Positions 44,167 to 54,438 of a stretch of 64,000 nucleotides of DNA are shown one piece after another. The stretch is from Gammaproteobacteria bacterium (GTDB lineage Bacteria > Pseudomonadota > Gammaproteobacteria > Pseudomonadales > Pseudohongiellaceae). A model generated the notes under the pieces. It was not told the DNA's origin, did no database searches, and saw only the letters and a list, made by a program, of their open reading frames with translations. Position 1 is the stretch's first letter; each line of letters opens with the position of its first letter. The translations under genes were made by a program, and so were the position numbers. The stretch spans positions 1 to 64,000 of the forward strand of contig JAQWQD010000033.1 of assembly GCA_029244985.1 (NCBI GenBank), given 5' to 3'.

Positions 44167-46644
44167 TTAACTTACTACGACATTAACCAGACGGCCAGGT
44201 ACTACAATTACTTTCCTTAGAGTTTTACCATCGCTAAATCGTTTAACCGCATCATTCTCTAGGGCTTTTTTCTCCAAATCGTCTTTGGATAAATTCTGCG
44301 ATACTTCTATTCTGTCACGCAACTTACCATTAACCTGGAGTACGATAAGCACAGAATCTTGAACTAATGCAGATTCATCTACATTCGGCCAGCTGGCATC
44401 CATTACTGCGCCTTCATGGCCTAGATGATTCCAGAGGGCATGACAAAAATGTGGGACTATTGGAGCTAGCATCAAAATTATTGTTTCCAGAGACTCCTGC
44501 ACAACTGCTATGTCAGATTCTGAAGAGTTCGTTTCCAAAAACTTCGTTGTTGTATTTAACAATTCCATAGAGGCAGCAATAGCGGTATTAAATGTTTGTC
44601 TGCGGCCATAATCATCAGTCACTTTCTGGAGAGATTTATGAGTCTTCAGGCGCAACTGCTTCTGCTCAGAATTGTGATCTGAATCCGTTATTCCAATAAT
44701 AGAAATTGATTCATGGCTGGCGACTATTTTCCAAAGTCGTTTTAAAAATCGATAACTTCCTTCTACGCCTGAATCAGACCAGTCAAGTGACTGGTCAGGG
44801 GGTGACGCAAACAGAGTAAACATTCTTACCGTATCCGCCCCGTATTTCTCAATGAGCCCAAGCGGATCTACCGTGTTGCCTTTTGATTTCGACATCTTGC
44901 TGCCTTCATTCAAAACCATACCTTGAGTCAGTAAACGGGTAAAAGGTTCGTCGGAGGTAACAAGACCTTCGTCTCGCATTAATTTGTGATAAAAGCGGGC
45001 ATACAGTAAATGCAATATGGCATGTTCTATGCCGCCGATGTATTGATCTACTGGTAACCAATAATTAGCTCTTGCATCTAACATGCTTTTATTCTGATCC
45101 TGGCAGGCAAAGCGCGCGTAATACCATGAGGACTCCATAAAGGTATCAAAGGTGTCAGTCTCTCGCTTAGCTTTACCTTGGCATTCAGGGCAGTCTACTT
45201 CAAAAAAATCGGCTAGTTTTGTTAGTGGTGAACCGGTCTCATCGAATTCAACATCTTCTGGAAGTAAGACTGGTAGATCTTTTTCCGGCACTGGCACTGA
45301 ACCGCAGGTTTCGCAATTTATCATAGGAATTGGTGCGCCCCAATACCGTTGGCGTGAAACACCCCAGTCACGAAGTCGAAAATTTACAGTTTTTTTACCT
45401 TTGCCTTTATCGACGAGTTTGGCTGAGATTGCATTGAAAGCCTGAATAAAGTCCAAGCCGTCGAATTCACCCGAATTGGTGACAATACCCTTGTCCACAA
45501 AGGCACACTCGTCAAGGTTACATAAAGAATCTGGGGAGTCGGGTTCTATTACTTGTTTGATTGGTAAATTATATTTTTTGGCGAATTCCCAATCTCTTTG
45601 GTCGTGACCGGGAACCGCCATTACCGCACCAGAACCATAGCTCATGAGAACGAAATTTGCGACGAAGATAGGCACTTGTTCCTGGCTAATCGGGTGAATT
45701 GCCGTCAAGCCTGTTTCCATACCTAATTTTTCAAGTTTTGCTAATTCTGATTCCGCAACTTTGACGTTATTCTGTTCTTCGATGAAATTAGCCAACGTTG
45801 AGTTTGTGGCTGCTGCTTTTACTGCTAACGGGTGTTGAGGAGCAACTGCTAGATAAGTTACCCCAAGTAAAGTATCTGGTCGGGTAGTATAAACAGAGAG
45901 TTTTTTAAAAGACCCTTCTTCGTCTACAACTTCGAATTCCAGAGTTACACCTTCAGAGCGGCCGATCCAATTTGACTGCATTGTCCGCACTTTCTCTGGC
46001 CAGCCATCAAGTTTTTCTAAGTCATCCAATAGCTCTTGCGCAAGCGCTGTTATTTTTAAGAACCATTGCGGAATTGAACGCCTCTCGACAATAGCGCCAG
46101 AACGCCAGCCACGACCGTCAATGACTTGTTCGTTTGCGAGTACGGTTTGATCGATGGGGTCCCAATTGACCTCAGCCTCTTTCTTGTAGACTAGTCCTTT
46201 CTTAAATAGTCGGGTAAAAAACCATTGTTCCCAGCGATAGTAGTCTTTATGACAAGTGGCTAATTCTCTCGACCAATCATAAGCATAACCGAGTTTTTTC
46301 AATTGCTCTCGCATGTAATCGATATTGCCATAGGTCCATTTGGCAGGCGGGACTTTATTCTGCATAGCCGCATTTTCAGCAGGTAAACCGAAAGCGTCCC
46401 ACCCCATCGGTTGTAATACATTCTTACCCTGCATTCGTTGATATCGGGAAATTGCATCACCGATAGCATAATTTCTAACATGCCCCATATGTAGATGGCC
46501 ACTGGGATAGGGAAACATCGAAAGGCAATAAAATTTTTCCTTATCAGGATTTTCCTCTACGCGAAAGCTATTGTGCTCATGCCAAAAGGCTTGAGCTGCA
46601 GCCTCTACGGCTTGGTGATCATATTGAATATCGGAACTACTCAT
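44167..46644 (-). CDS. leuS: Leucyl-tRNA synthetase
   Basis: An 825-residue class I synthetase that charges tRNA-Leu; the tRNA-Leu(UAG) at the window start is one of its substrates. The HIGH motif is [14 protein letters not shown] near residue 45, and KMSKS is [12 protein letters not shown] near residue 590. The CP1 editing domain lies between ([14 protein letters not shown]). A zinc-like cysteine pattern is in [11 protein letters not shown] and VDCPECQGK. The ATG at 46644 ([10 protein letters not shown]) agrees with family N-termini; an upstream ATG at 46740 would add 32 unusual residues. Confidence 0.96.
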   Translation of the reverse strand: MSSSDIQYDHQAVEAAAQAFWHEHNSFRVEENPDKEKFYCLSMFPYPSGHLHMGHVRNYAIGDAISRYQRMQGKNVLQPMGWDAFGLPAENAAMQNKVPPAKWTYGNIDYMREQLKKLGYAYDWSRELATCHKDYYRWEQWFFTRLFKKGLVYKKEAEVNWDPIDQTVLANEQVIDGRGWRSGAIVERRSIPQWFLKITALAQELLDDLEKLDGWPEKVRTMQSNWIGRSEGVTLEFEVVDEEGSFKKLSVYTTRPDTLLGVTYLAVAPQHPLAVKAAATNSTLANFIEEQNNVKVAESELAKLEKLGMETGLTAIHPISQEQVPIFVANFVLMSYGSGAVMAVPGHDQRDWEFAKKYNLPIKQVIEPDSPDSLCNLDECAFVDKGIVTNSGEFDGLDFIQAFNAISAKLVDKGKGKKTVNFRLRDWGVSRQRYWGAPIPMINCETCGSVPVPEKDLPVLLPEDVEFDETGSPLTKLADFFEVDCPECQGKAKRETDTFDTFMESSWYYARFACQDQNKSMLDARANYWLPVDQYIGGIEHAILHLLYARFYHKLMRDEGLVTSDEPFTRLLTQGMVLNEGSKMSKSKGNTVDPLGLIEKYGADTVRMFTLFASPPDQSLDWSDSGVEGSYRFLKRLWKIVASHESISIIGITDSDHNSEQKQLRLKTHKSLQKVTDDYGRRQTFNTAIAASMELLNTTTKFLETNSSESDIAVVQESLETIILMLAPIVPHFCHALWNHLGHEGAVMDASWPNVDESALVQDSVLIVLQVNGKLRDRIEVSQNLSKDDLEKKALENDAVKRFSDGKTLRKVIVVPGRLVNVVVS

Positions 46645-46772
46645 TTGCGATCTGACTATTAGATAGGATTGAAAAAGTGTTTTTTGGCAAAAGCCCGCAA
46701 GCATAACCCAGAGAGGGTCTGACAGGTAGAGTCTCATCAAAAAAAAGGTTGATACACATCTCCTGCAGCGGG

Positions 46773-46799
46773 GGTTGGTAGATAAGATCTACAACAACC
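46773..46799 (-). terminator. Hairpin between corC and leuS
   Basis: Read on the minus strand, GGTTG-TT-GTAGAT and ATCTAC-CAACC form an 11-bp stem with a 2-base bulge and a 3-base loop, about 28 bp after the corC stop. A run of eight T follows only about 30 bases later, so it is an imperfect intrinsic terminator or an RNA-processing structure in front of leuS. Confidence 0.4.
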
Positions 46800-46826
46800 T
46801 TCTCCTCCAATTTAATGCTAATCCAT

Positions 46827-47693
46827 CTAGCTTTGCTTCGTGGGGATATTAACAGGCGCAGAGGTGACCTTGATCAGCTTGATTTGGCGGCTATCAGCAT
46901 TAAGTATGGTAATGAGAAATGGTCCGAGACCAACCGTTTCGCTCCGTTCAGGGATATGACCAAATTGCTGCAGAACTAACCCGCCTATTGTTGTAAATTC
47001 TTGATCACTAAAATCAGTTTTGAAGTATTCATTGAACTCATTCAGAGGAGTTAATGCTTTTACAATGTGATTCTCTTCATCAAATTTTTTAATATAGCTA
47101 TCATCATCGACGTCATATTCATCTTCGATTTCGCCAACTATTTGCTCTAGAACGTCTTCAATAGTCACAACGCCGCAAACACTGCCGTATTCATCAATAA
47201 CAATTGCCATATGTTGGCGCGTCTCTCTAAACTCTTTGAGTAAAACATTTAGACGCTTACTTTCTGGTACGAATGTAGCTAGTCGCACTACATCTTTTAT
47301 GTTGAATTTATCAGTATTACCATTAAGAATTAATGGTAATAGATCTTTTGCTAGCAGAATACCAATAACATTGTCTACGTTTTCTCCAACCACAGGGAAA
47401 CGCGAATGTGAAGCTTTTGTTACTAATTCGATAATGTCATTAGGGAGAAGATCTGACGGTACCGTTACTACCTGGGAGCGAGGGATCATTATGTCTCGCA
47501 CCTGCATGCTAGACACTTGCAGCGCCCCCTCAATGATACTCAGCGCATCCGCATCGAGTAATTGATCTTGCTCAGCGTTACGAAGAAGCTCTAGAAGGCT
47601 CTTTGTATCGGTGGGTTCGTCTGAAAAAACTTGTGCAATTTTATCGATCCAGGACTTGGGTCCAGGATCGATGCTAGAGTGATCGTCTGTCAT
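46827..47693 (-). CDS. corC: CorC/HlyC-family CBS-domain protein
   Basis: A 288-residue cytoplasmic protein. The N-terminal segment is followed by tandem CBS domains (MQVRDIMIPRSQVVTV, FPVVGENVDNVIGILLAKDLL and IVIDEYGSVCGVVTIEDVLEQIVGEIEDEYD) and a C-terminal CorC_HlyC transporter-associated domain. It is linked to magnesium and cobalt efflux in enteric bacteria, and the gene order with ybeY and ybeZ is conserved (E. coli ybeX). The usual next gene, lnt, is absent here. Confidence 0.92.
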   Translation of the reverse strand: MTDDHSSIDPGPKSWIDKIAQVFSDEPTDTKSLLELLRNAEQDQLLDADALSIIEGALQVSSMQVRDIMIPRSQVVTVPSDLLPNDIIELVTKASHSRFPVVGENVDNVIGILLAKDLLPLILNGNTDKFNIKDVVRLATFVPESKRLNVLLKEFRETRQHMAIVIDEYGSVCGVVTIEDVLEQIVGEIEDEYDVDDDSYIKKFDEENHIVKALTPLNEFNEYFKTDFSDQEFTTIGGLVLQQFGHIPERSETVGLGPFLITILNADSRQIKLIKVTSAPVNIPTKQS

Positions 47694-47733
47694 GCGTTGG
47701 CTTCTCGTGTTCTCCCAAATATATTTATTACGG

Positions 47734-48207
47734 TCACCCTATCAAATAAGGATTCGGGAATCCAAGTTTTTCAAGGGTATTTATTTCATAGCTTTCCATT
47801 TGCGCCGCGGCTGTGTCACTTTCATGGTCGAAGCCACTCAAATGCAGAACTCCGTGTATCACCAAATGAGCCCAATGAGCTTTTAAAAGTTTGCTTTGAA
47901 GCTCCGCCTCTTCTGAAACTATTTGGGGGCAAATCACAATGTCTCCAAGGGGTATAGAATCAAGCCCTGCTAACATTTCAGTCGTAAAATTTGTCGGAAA
48001 AGAGAGTGCATTTGTAGCTCGATACTTCCCGCGGTATTTACTATTTAGCTGGCTGGATTCGTCTTTATTCACAAATCGTAGACTGATGATATAGTTTTTT
48101 TCACTCGAAATTTCTTGCAGAGCTTTGTTAATCCATAGTCGACAATCTTGAATGTCTGGGGTCCAGCTTGCCGCTGAAGCATTGGTGAGCTCAATTGTCG
48201 CGTTCAT
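47734..48207 (-). CDS. ybeY: Endoribonuclease YbeY
   Basis: A 157-residue zinc-dependent RNase used in 16S rRNA 3' maturation and ribosome quality control. The metal motif is HLVIHGVLHLSGFDHES (H-G-x-L-H-L-x-G-x-D-H). The conserved Arg is in SLRFVNKDES. The ATG at 48207 (MNATIELTN) was chosen because the longer frame runs into ybeZ; as annotated the two genes overlap by 17 bp. It sits between ybeZ and corC as in most gammaproteobacteria. Confidence 0.92.
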   Translation of the reverse strand: MNATIELTNASAASWTPDIQDCRLWINKALQEISSEKNYIISLRFVNKDESSQLNSKYRGKYRATNALSFPTNFTTEMLAGLDSIPLGDIVICPQIVSEEAELQSKLLKAHWAHLVIHGVLHLSGFDHESDTAAAQMESYEINTLEKLGFPNPYLIG

Positions 48208-49204
48208 TAAGTTGCGAGGAGTCCTGACTAGTGATCTGGGAGACTGAGCTGCGGTCGAATTCATCATAGGCCTCGACAATTTTTTGCACGAGCCTATGGC
48301 GTACCACGTCTTTGGCATTGAAATAGTTGAAACCGATACCGCTAATTCCTTCCAATACCTTACTTACTTGCACTAGGCCAGATCGAGTACCCTTGGGTAA
48401 ATCTATTTGCGTAACATCGCCAGTAATAACTGCAGTGGAGCCGAACCCTATGCGAGTGAGAAACATTTTCATTTGAGCGCTGGTCGTGTTTTGACTTTCG
48501 TCTAGAATGATAAAAGAATTATTTAGTGTTCGGCCGCGCATATAAGCCAGAGGAGCAACCTCAATTACATTTTTTTCTATTAGTCTCGCTACTTTCTCAA
48601 AACCAAGCATTTCATATAAAGCGTCATAGAGAGGTCGGAGATAAGGGTCAATTTTTTGTGCCAAATCACCGGGGAGAAAGCCGAGTTTTTCACCAGCTTC
48701 TACTGCTGGGCGTACTAGCAAAACCCTGGTTACTTTTTCTTTTTGTAATGCTTCAACTGCACAGGCGACGGCAAGATATGTTTTTCCTGTTCCAGCGGGG
48801 CCAATGCCAAAGTTAATATCATGTTGGCGAATGCTTTTGACATACTGTATCTGATGGCTGCTTCTGGGTTTGATTGATGCTCTGGGTGTTTTAATAAGTA
48901 AACTATCATTTTCCATGCGTTCAATGCTGTTATTGCTTCGGACTTCCTGTAGAGCTAAATGCACTATATTTGGGCTAAGTAAAGCTTCAGTTATAGTTGT
49001 TAAATAAAGGGATTCGAGAATATAGCAGCCGTCAGCAATAGCGATCTCTGATCCAGACAATTGAAATACGTTGCCACGTTGCTGAATCGTCAATTCAAGG
49101 TCGGCTTCTATTTGCTGAATGTGTTCATTGAGTCGCCCGCACAGATTGGATAAGCGCTGCGCATTGTCGGGCATTAGGGTCAGGTTAACAGTTTGGCTGG
49201 TCAT
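48191..49204 (-). CDS. ybeZ: PhoH-like ATPase YbeZ
   Basis: A 337-residue P-loop NTPase. The Walker A GPAGTGKTYLA is near residue 140 and Walker B IILDESQNTT near residue 235, in a RecA-like core. It has an N-terminal extension of about 110 residues typical of YbeZ. It interacts with YbeY in E. coli and is thought to act as an RNA helicase-like partner. Overlaps ybeY by 17 bp. Confidence 0.92.
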   Translation of the reverse strand: MTSQTVNLTLMPDNAQRLSNLCGRLNEHIQQIEADLELTIQQRGNVFQLSGSEIAIADGCYILESLYLTTITEALLSPNIVHLALQEVRSNNSIERMENDSLLIKTPRASIKPRSSHQIQYVKSIRQHDINFGIGPAGTGKTYLAVACAVEALQKEKVTRVLLVRPAVEAGEKLGFLPGDLAQKIDPYLRPLYDALYEMLGFEKVARLIEKNVIEVAPLAYMRGRTLNNSFIILDESQNTTSAQMKMFLTRIGFGSTAVITGDVTQIDLPKGTRSGLVQVSKVLEGISGIGFNYFNAKDVVRHRLVQKIVEAYDEFDRSSVSQITSQDSSQLNERDN

Positions 49205-49305
49205 GCAGTAGTGTTGGTTCTCTCGATAAGGCTTCAGGCAAGTATAACAATCTACCGAAACAAATAATCAACTATTTTAGGTAATTAGCACTTACCGAAG
49301 GAATT

Positions 49306-50658
49306 TTAAAGAGTGCCTAGAAGTGAATTTGGCAGGGCATCTGTAATCGTGATATTGATGAATTGCCCAATTAAGTCTGTATTGTCACAGCGGAAATTCA
49401 CTACACGATTATTTTCAGTCCGCGCCTGAAGATCTTCAGAGTTTTTCTTGGATTTGCCAGTAATTAGAACATGTTGTTCAGTGCCTACCATTGACTCACT
49501 GATGGCAGTCGCTTGGCTTATGATTTGAGATTGCAGTGTAGCGAGTCGATGTTTCTTTTCTTGTTCAGGAGTTCCATCTTTTAATTCTGCAGCAGGTGTT
49601 CCTGGTCGAGCGCTGTAGATAAAGCTAAAAGAGGTGTCAAATCCAATTTCAATAATAAGATTCATTGTGTCTTCGAAATCTTTATTAGATTCTCCGGGAA
49701 ACCCTACAATAAAGTCTGAAGAGATACTGATACCAGGGCGATTTGTGATGATTTTTCGGATTATGGATTTGTACTCGATAGCTGTGTACCCACGTTTCAT
49801 GGCTGCGAGAATTCGGTCGCTTCCACTTTGAACTGGAAGATGTAAATGTGAAACGAGTTCAGGAACGTCTTTATAGACATTGATCAAGTTTTCATTAAAT
49901 TCAGTGGGATGAGAAGTGGTAAATCGAAGTCGATTAATTCCTTCAATACTTGCTATGTAGTTAATCAGTAGGGCGAGGTCAACCGGTTCTCCATCGTGAG
50001 ATAGTCCACGATAGGCATTCACATTTTGGCCAAGCAAATTTAATTCTTTGACGCCTTGACTAGCCAAATGAACCGCTTCTGCTAAAACATCTTCCAAGGG
50101 TCTACTAACTTCTTCACCTCGAGTGTAGGGAACTACACAAAAGCTGCAATATTTGCTGCAGCCTTCAATTATTGTTAGGAAAGCTTGACAGGAATTAGCC
50201 ATGGGTTGCGGAAGGCGATCGAATTTTTCAATTTCTGGAAAACTGATATCGACGACAGGTTTGCCCTTGTTATCAGCATCTAACATTTCAGGAAGTTTAT
50301 GCAATGTTTGAGGACCGAACACTACATCCACAAATGGAGCGCGTTTACCGATTGCTTCGCCTTCTTGGCTGGCGACGCAGCCACCAACAGCAATTTTCAA
50401 TTCTGGGTTTGATTCTTTTAGACTTCTCCATCTTCCTAATTGATGGAAAACTTTTTCCTGTGCTTTCTCACGAATTGAGCAAGTGTTTAGAAGCAAGAGG
50501 TCTGCTTCTTCAGGTGTTGTAACTAATTCAGCGCCTTTAGCTTCTTTGAGTAAATCCAGCATGCGTGCGGAGTCATATTCATTCATCTGACAACCATGAG
50601 TCTTGATAAAAACTTTGCGTGTTTCGCCCCGGGGCGATTTTTCAGATTTGTTTTTCAA
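49306..50658 (-). CDS. miaB: tRNA-2-methylthio-N6-isopentenyladenosine synthase
   Basis: A 450-residue radical SAM methylthiotransferase acting on position 37 of tRNAs. The N-terminal UPF0004 domain carries cysteines in [20 protein letters not shown] and VGGCVAS, the radical SAM motif is [15 protein letters not shown], and a C-terminal TRAM domain begins about residue 385. It stands before ybeZ as in most gammaproteobacteria, 101 bp away. Confidence 0.95.
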   Translation of the reverse strand: MKNKSEKSPRGETRKVFIKTHGCQMNEYDSARMLDLLKEAKGAELVTTPEEADLLLLNTCSIREKAQEKVFHQLGRWRSLKESNPELKIAVGGCVASQEGEAIGKRAPFVDVVFGPQTLHKLPEMLDADNKGKPVVDISFPEIEKFDRLPQPMANSCQAFLTIIEGCSKYCSFCVVPYTRGEEVSRPLEDVLAEAVHLASQGVKELNLLGQNVNAYRGLSHDGEPVDLALLINYIASIEGINRLRFTTSHPTEFNENLINVYKDVPELVSHLHLPVQSGSDRILAAMKRGYTAIEYKSIIRKIITNRPGISISSDFIVGFPGESNKDFEDTMNLIIEIGFDTSFSFIYSARPGTPAAELKDGTPEQEKKHRLATLQSQIISQATAISESMVGTEQHVLITGKSKKNSEDLQARTENNRVVNFRCDNTDLIGQFINITITDALPNSLLGTL

Positions 50659-50868
50659 TTATGTTTACTGACTGTTGGTTGAAAAAGGAGGGGATTATAG
50701 CAGCAGTGGCCACAACTCATAAGTGAGAAAGTGGTGAAAGCAGCTTGAAATTCATCGATTTAGCCCGAAATTACAGTTAGGCTAACGATTGGCCAAAGGC
50801 TCGCATCAGCTTGTTTTCCTGAATGCATAGCCGTCAAACCTCACTAGAAAACGTAAGAGATTGATTTA

Positions 50869-51204
50869 ATGGGAAATTCTTTGGAGATTTACCGCATATC
50901 CTTCCTCAACAAAGGTAAGGTGTATGAAGTATTCGTGAAACAAGTTTATCAAAGTGATCTTTACGGCTTCATAGAGATTGAAGAATATGTATTTAATGAA
51001 AAATCTCAAGTGGTGGTAGATCCAGGTGAGGAAAAACTCAAAGCAGAATTTAACGGCGTACGCAGGAGCTTTATTCCAATGCAAGCAATTATCCGCATAG
51101 ATGAGGTCGATAAGTCTGGGGTAAGCAAAATTAGTAATGGGGATAATATTACTCCTTTTCCTGTTTCTTTCGCCGGTGGTAAGGCTGATACCCAGGATTC
51201 CTAA
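50869..51204 (+). CDS. DUF1820 family protein
   Basis: A 111-residue cytoplasmic protein matching DUF1820: YRISFLNKGKVYEVFVKQVYQSDLYGFIEIEEYVF and the later RRSFIPMQAIIRIDEV are the conserved parts. It is all-beta in appearance, function unknown. The family occurs mainly in gammaproteobacteria. It is divergent from miaB across about 210 bp and precedes srkA by 71 bp. Confidence 0.85.
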   Translation: MGNSLEIYRISFLNKGKVYEVFVKQVYQSDLYGFIEIEEYVFNEKSQVVVDPGEEKLKAEFNGVRRSFIPMQAIIRIDEVDKSGVSKISNGDNITPFPVSFAGGKADTQDS

Positions 51205-51275
51205 GTGGGTCTGAGTAGTACGTTCGTTGCTTATTTTCAGATAACAACCAATTTCAATATTCTCGGGTTGTAGTG

Positions 51276-52265
51276 ATGGACTACAACCATCCTTATGCTC
51301 GTTTAACTCCTGATCTAGTATTGGCTGCTGTTGAAAGTCTCGGCTTTCAACCCGACGCTCGTATCTTTGCACTTAACAGTTATGAAAATCGCGTCTATCA
51401 AATTGGTTTAATTGAAGGCGGATCGATTGTAGTGAAGTTCTATCGTCCCGAGCGATGGACCACAGACCAAATCTATGAAGAGCATTGTTTCGCTCAGGAA
51501 CTCAGTGATATGGAAATTCCGGTAGTTCCGCCGCTTCCAGTAAATGAAGCGGGCACTCTGCACACCTATGAAAATTTTCAACTCGCGGCATTTCCTTTAT
51601 TTATTGGTAGACCGCCAGAGCTAGATAATTTAGATAATCTGCTTGTCATGGGAAGGTTTATCGGAAGAATTCACGCAATAGGTGCCATGACAAACTTTAA
51701 AGAACGGGAAAAAATATCAGTTGAGAAATTTGCGATAGGCAGCAGAAAATTTCTTCTTGAGAATGATTTTATCCCTATGGATCTAATTCCTGCTTACGAA
51801 TCATTGAGTCAGGATTTAATAAACCGAGTACAGCAACGATTTGATGAGCATGGAGCGTTAAAATTACTACGCATACATGGGGATTGTCACCCAGGTAATA
51901 TTTTATGGAAAGATAATATGCCCAATTTTGTGGATTTTGACGATACTATGATGGGTCCTGCTATGCAGGACTTGTGGATGATGTTGTCAGGGGATAGAAA
52001 TCAGCGTCAAGCTCAATTGCTTGAATTGGCAGAAGGTTACAACGAGTTTTACGATTTCAGAGCTAACGAGCTTCCACTAGTTGAAAGTTTGAGAACCTTG
52101 AGAATCATGAATTACAGTGCCTGGTTAGCGAGACGTTGGGAAGATCCTGCATTTCCCCAAAGCTTTCCTTGGTTTAATACTCAACGGTATTGGTCGGAGC
52201 ATATATTGGAATTGAGAGAGCAATTAGCAGCCTTAGATGAGCCATCGCTCGAGCTTATTTATTAG
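51276..52265 (+). CDS. srkA: Stress response kinase A
   Basis: A 329-residue protein kinase-like enzyme of the YihE/SrkA group, related to choline kinases. The catalytic loop is RIHGDCHPGNILW near residue 205 and the DFG-like motif is FVDFDDTMMGP. The N-terminal Lys-containing strand IVVKFYRPERW fits. In E. coli it limits death from oxidative and other stresses and often lies beside dsbA, which is not seen here. GTG at 51273 directly precedes the ATG, so the start is uncertain by one codon. Confidence 0.88.
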   Translation: MDYNHPYARLTPDLVLAAVESLGFQPDARIFALNSYENRVYQIGLIEGGSIVVKFYRPERWTTDQIYEEHCFAQELSDMEIPVVPPLPVNEAGTLHTYENFQLAAFPLFIGRPPELDNLDNLLVMGRFIGRIHAIGAMTNFKEREKISVEKFAIGSRKFLLENDFIPMDLIPAYESLSQDLINRVQQRFDEHGALKLLRIHGDCHPGNILWKDNMPNFVDFDDTMMGPAMQDLWMMLSGDRNQRQAQLLELAEGYNEFYDFRANELPLVESLRTLRIMNYSAWLARRWEDPAFPQSFPWFNTQRYWSEHILELREQLAALDEPSLELIY

Positions 52266-52284
52266 ATTTGTAGTCCGTATAGAT

Positions 52285-53208
52285 TTATTCTGCGGTGGCA
52301 GAAGGTTCTTGCCATCCATTACAAATAATTTCTTCCCTTTGATTCATGGCAACATAGGATAAACCAGAATCTTCGAGCCATTTTATCCCTTCGGGTTCTT
52401 CTTTTATCATAGCTGTAGTTGCAATTGAGCCAGCTACTGTGCAGAGATTAGCGGCAACACTGACCGCTCTTAGTCCTGCCGATGGCCACCCAGTTTTGGG
52501 GTTTAAAATATGACTATAACGCTTACCTAGATGAGCGAAATAGCGCTCATAGTCTCCACTTGATGCAACCCCACCTTCTAATGCATCGATCTTAGCAATT
52601 AGCGTTTTTCGATTCTTCGGATCAGCTACCCCTATAGGCCAAGGTTGATTATCAGGTTGCGGGCCTATTATTGCGAAGTCACCTCCAAGATTCACTAATC
52701 CATATTGTACGTCGATTTTGCGAGCAAGCCGTGCAACGGCATCAGCGGCATATTCTTTGACTATTCCACCAAAATCAATCGTCATATTTGCCGGCATATA
52801 CAGCCGAGATCCCCGCCATTGCAGTTTATTGAATCCGATTGAAGGTAATAACTCACTAATCTGTGATTCTGTTGGTATTATTTCTTTTTGAAAATTCCAA
52901 ATATTATTTAGCACGCCGGCAGTAACATCGAAATATCCATTGCTCTGTTCAAAACAACTTAGTGCATGATTGAAGAGCGCACGTGTTTCTTTGTCTATTT
53001 TAATGCCCATACTATTGCCAGCAGAATAATTAATTTCTGACAAAAAGCTCTTAGGGATAAAGCGTGAATATTTTCTTTCTAAGCGCGATACTTCACTAGA
53101 AAGGATTTGGGTTATCTTTTTTGCGCTAATTCGAGACTCCTCATAGATTTGGATCTCGCAAGGACTGCCCATGGCTTGGAAAGAAAGTCGTCTAAGTGTA
53201 AGTGGCAT
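52285..53208 (-). CDS. apbE: ApbE-family FAD:protein FMN transferase, no signal peptide
   Basis: A 307-residue enzyme that uses FAD to attach FMN covalently to Ser/Thr in target proteins. Signatures: FQAMGSPCEIQIY at the N-terminus, DFGGIVKEYAADAVARL and VNLGGDFAIIGPQ in the middle, the SSGDYERYF and HILNPKTGWPSAG blocks, and TVAGSIATTAMI near the end, matching the family's metal and FAD sites. Most bacterial ApbEs are exported lipoproteins; here an in-frame TAA lies just upstream and the protein begins directly with the domain, so it should stay in the cytoplasm. It is the last gene of the TlpA-DUF4266-DUF3570 cluster, 35 bp after the DUF3570 gene. Confidence 0.9.
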   Translation of the reverse strand: MPLTLRRLSFQAMGSPCEIQIYEESRISAKKITQILSSEVSRLERKYSRFIPKSFLSEINYSAGNSMGIKIDKETRALFNHALSCFEQSNGYFDVTAGVLNNIWNFQKEIIPTESQISELLPSIGFNKLQWRGSRLYMPANMTIDFGGIVKEYAADAVARLARKIDVQYGLVNLGGDFAIIGPQPDNQPWPIGVADPKNRKTLIAKIDALEGGVASSGDYERYFAHLGKRYSHILNPKTGWPSAGLRAVSVAANLCTVAGSIATTAMIKEEPEGIKWLEDSGLSYVAMNQREEIICNGWQEPSATAE

Positions 53209-53243
53209 AAGATTTATTAAAATTTAGAAAAAAGAGTATAAAA

Positions 53244-54401
53244 TCAGAAAGAATAATCAAACCCAAGAGAAATACGATTATACTTCACTAATGCTGTACT
53301 TGGTTGATTAACCTTATAGGCTGCATATTTGTCACTTGCAACATACCGTTCAGCGGTTAGCGTTGCCGTCCAATTACCAAAATCTGCTACTAAACTTAGA
53401 CCGCCACTTATGGCTCCAAAAGCAGCAAGTCTGTAATCACTCGATTGGTATTCGTTGAGCGGTTTTAAGAAGTCGTCGATATTTGTAAAAAAATCTGCGG
53501 CAGATTGGCTGTAATAGCGAATGCTTGGGACTAGTTGATAATTGCGCCCGAGATTCTGAAACCATGAGGTATCAATCGTATGTGAGCTAATGCCGAAATC
53601 ATCGTGGTAGTATCGGTAGTTTAGATGCAGCGCGGCATTTCTGTTTACAAAAAATCGTCTATACGAATTTGACCAAGCAAGCTGAGTTTTATTATCTGGT
53701 CGGAAATCAATTAGTTTGTAAGGGTCTGATAAAAAACCACGTTGTTCAGTACTGCTGAACGCTGTTCTTATCGTTGAAAACTGATTAATAATTTGGCTAA
53801 CTGAAATCACCGCTGACGAAGAGTACTTGCTTTCGCTGATGACACGACCGAATAGCTCCGCATCTGTGGGGAAAATATCGTCCGCTGAGTGACTGAATGC
53901 TAGCGAAACGGTAGTGAGATCGTTATTGAAATGTCTTTCACCATTGAAGCCCACATAACTAGCTCTGTAGTCATCTTCCTCCGAATGGCCAATGCTGCTG
54001 CCAATGCTGCCATTTTCTAGATAGTATCTGGCACCAATAGAAACCTCCGTTCGTTTGTCTCTTATGCCGCTAGCGCCACTTAAGTTCACGTCAGGGTTAC
54101 CATCAAGGCCGACACTCGTAAACCAGGGCGATGCACCAGTTAGTGTTTCGTAATTGGCATCAATATTTACAGAAAAATTTCTGCCTACTGGGCTGATAAG
54201 TTTGAATTGGTGTACATCGATATTATACCTGTCGAGATCACCAAAAGGCGCCTCTTTTCGAGAAAGGTCATCTTCTTGGTAATTCGATATCTTATAGGAG
54301 GCTGTACTTTGAGTCGGCGGAGCATCTGCAAGAGAGATTCCGGGCAATGCTAGAGCCGAAGTCGAAAGGGCAATGAGGCTACGTGAAGGTTTTGGTTTCA
54401 T
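53244..54401 (-). CDS. DUF3570 outer-membrane beta-barrel protein
   Basis: A 385-residue exported protein: signal peptide to about residue 26 (LADAP), then alternating polar/hydrophobic strands throughout and a C-terminal Phe (GFDYSF), which is typical of outer-membrane barrels. It matches DUF3570 by the opening YNIDVHQFKLISPVG block and NYETLTGASPW. Residues 85-91 read E-T-L-T-G-A-S, close to the D-x-x-[ST]-G-A-[ST] site where ApbE attaches FMN. The gene lies between the DUF4266 lipoprotein and apbE. A flavinylated barrel is a hypothesis, not established. Confidence 0.85.
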   Translation of the reverse strand: MKPKPSRSLIALSTSALALPGISLADAPPTQSTASYKISNYQEDDLSRKEAPFGDLDRYNIDVHQFKLISPVGRNFSVNIDANYETLTGASPWFTSVGLDGNPDVNLSGASGIRDKRTEVSIGARYYLENGSIGSSIGHSEEDDYRASYVGFNGERHFNNDLTTVSLAFSHSADDIFPTDAELFGRVISESKYSSSAVISVSQIINQFSTIRTAFSSTEQRGFLSDPYKLIDFRPDNKTQLAWSNSYRRFFVNRNAALHLNYRYYHDDFGISSHTIDTSWFQNLGRNYQLVPSIRYYSQSAADFFTNIDDFLKPLNEYQSSDYRLAAFGAISGGLSLVADFGNWTATLTAERYVASDKYAAYKVNQPSTALVKYNRISLGFDYSF

Positions 54402-54438
54402 TGAACGGGCAATGATGGAGGGAGATAAACGCTAAGCG

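Noticed and set aside
50866-51372. 168-codon minus-strand ORF
   Set aside because: It is antisense to the DUF1820 gene and the start of srkA, both of which have clear family matches.
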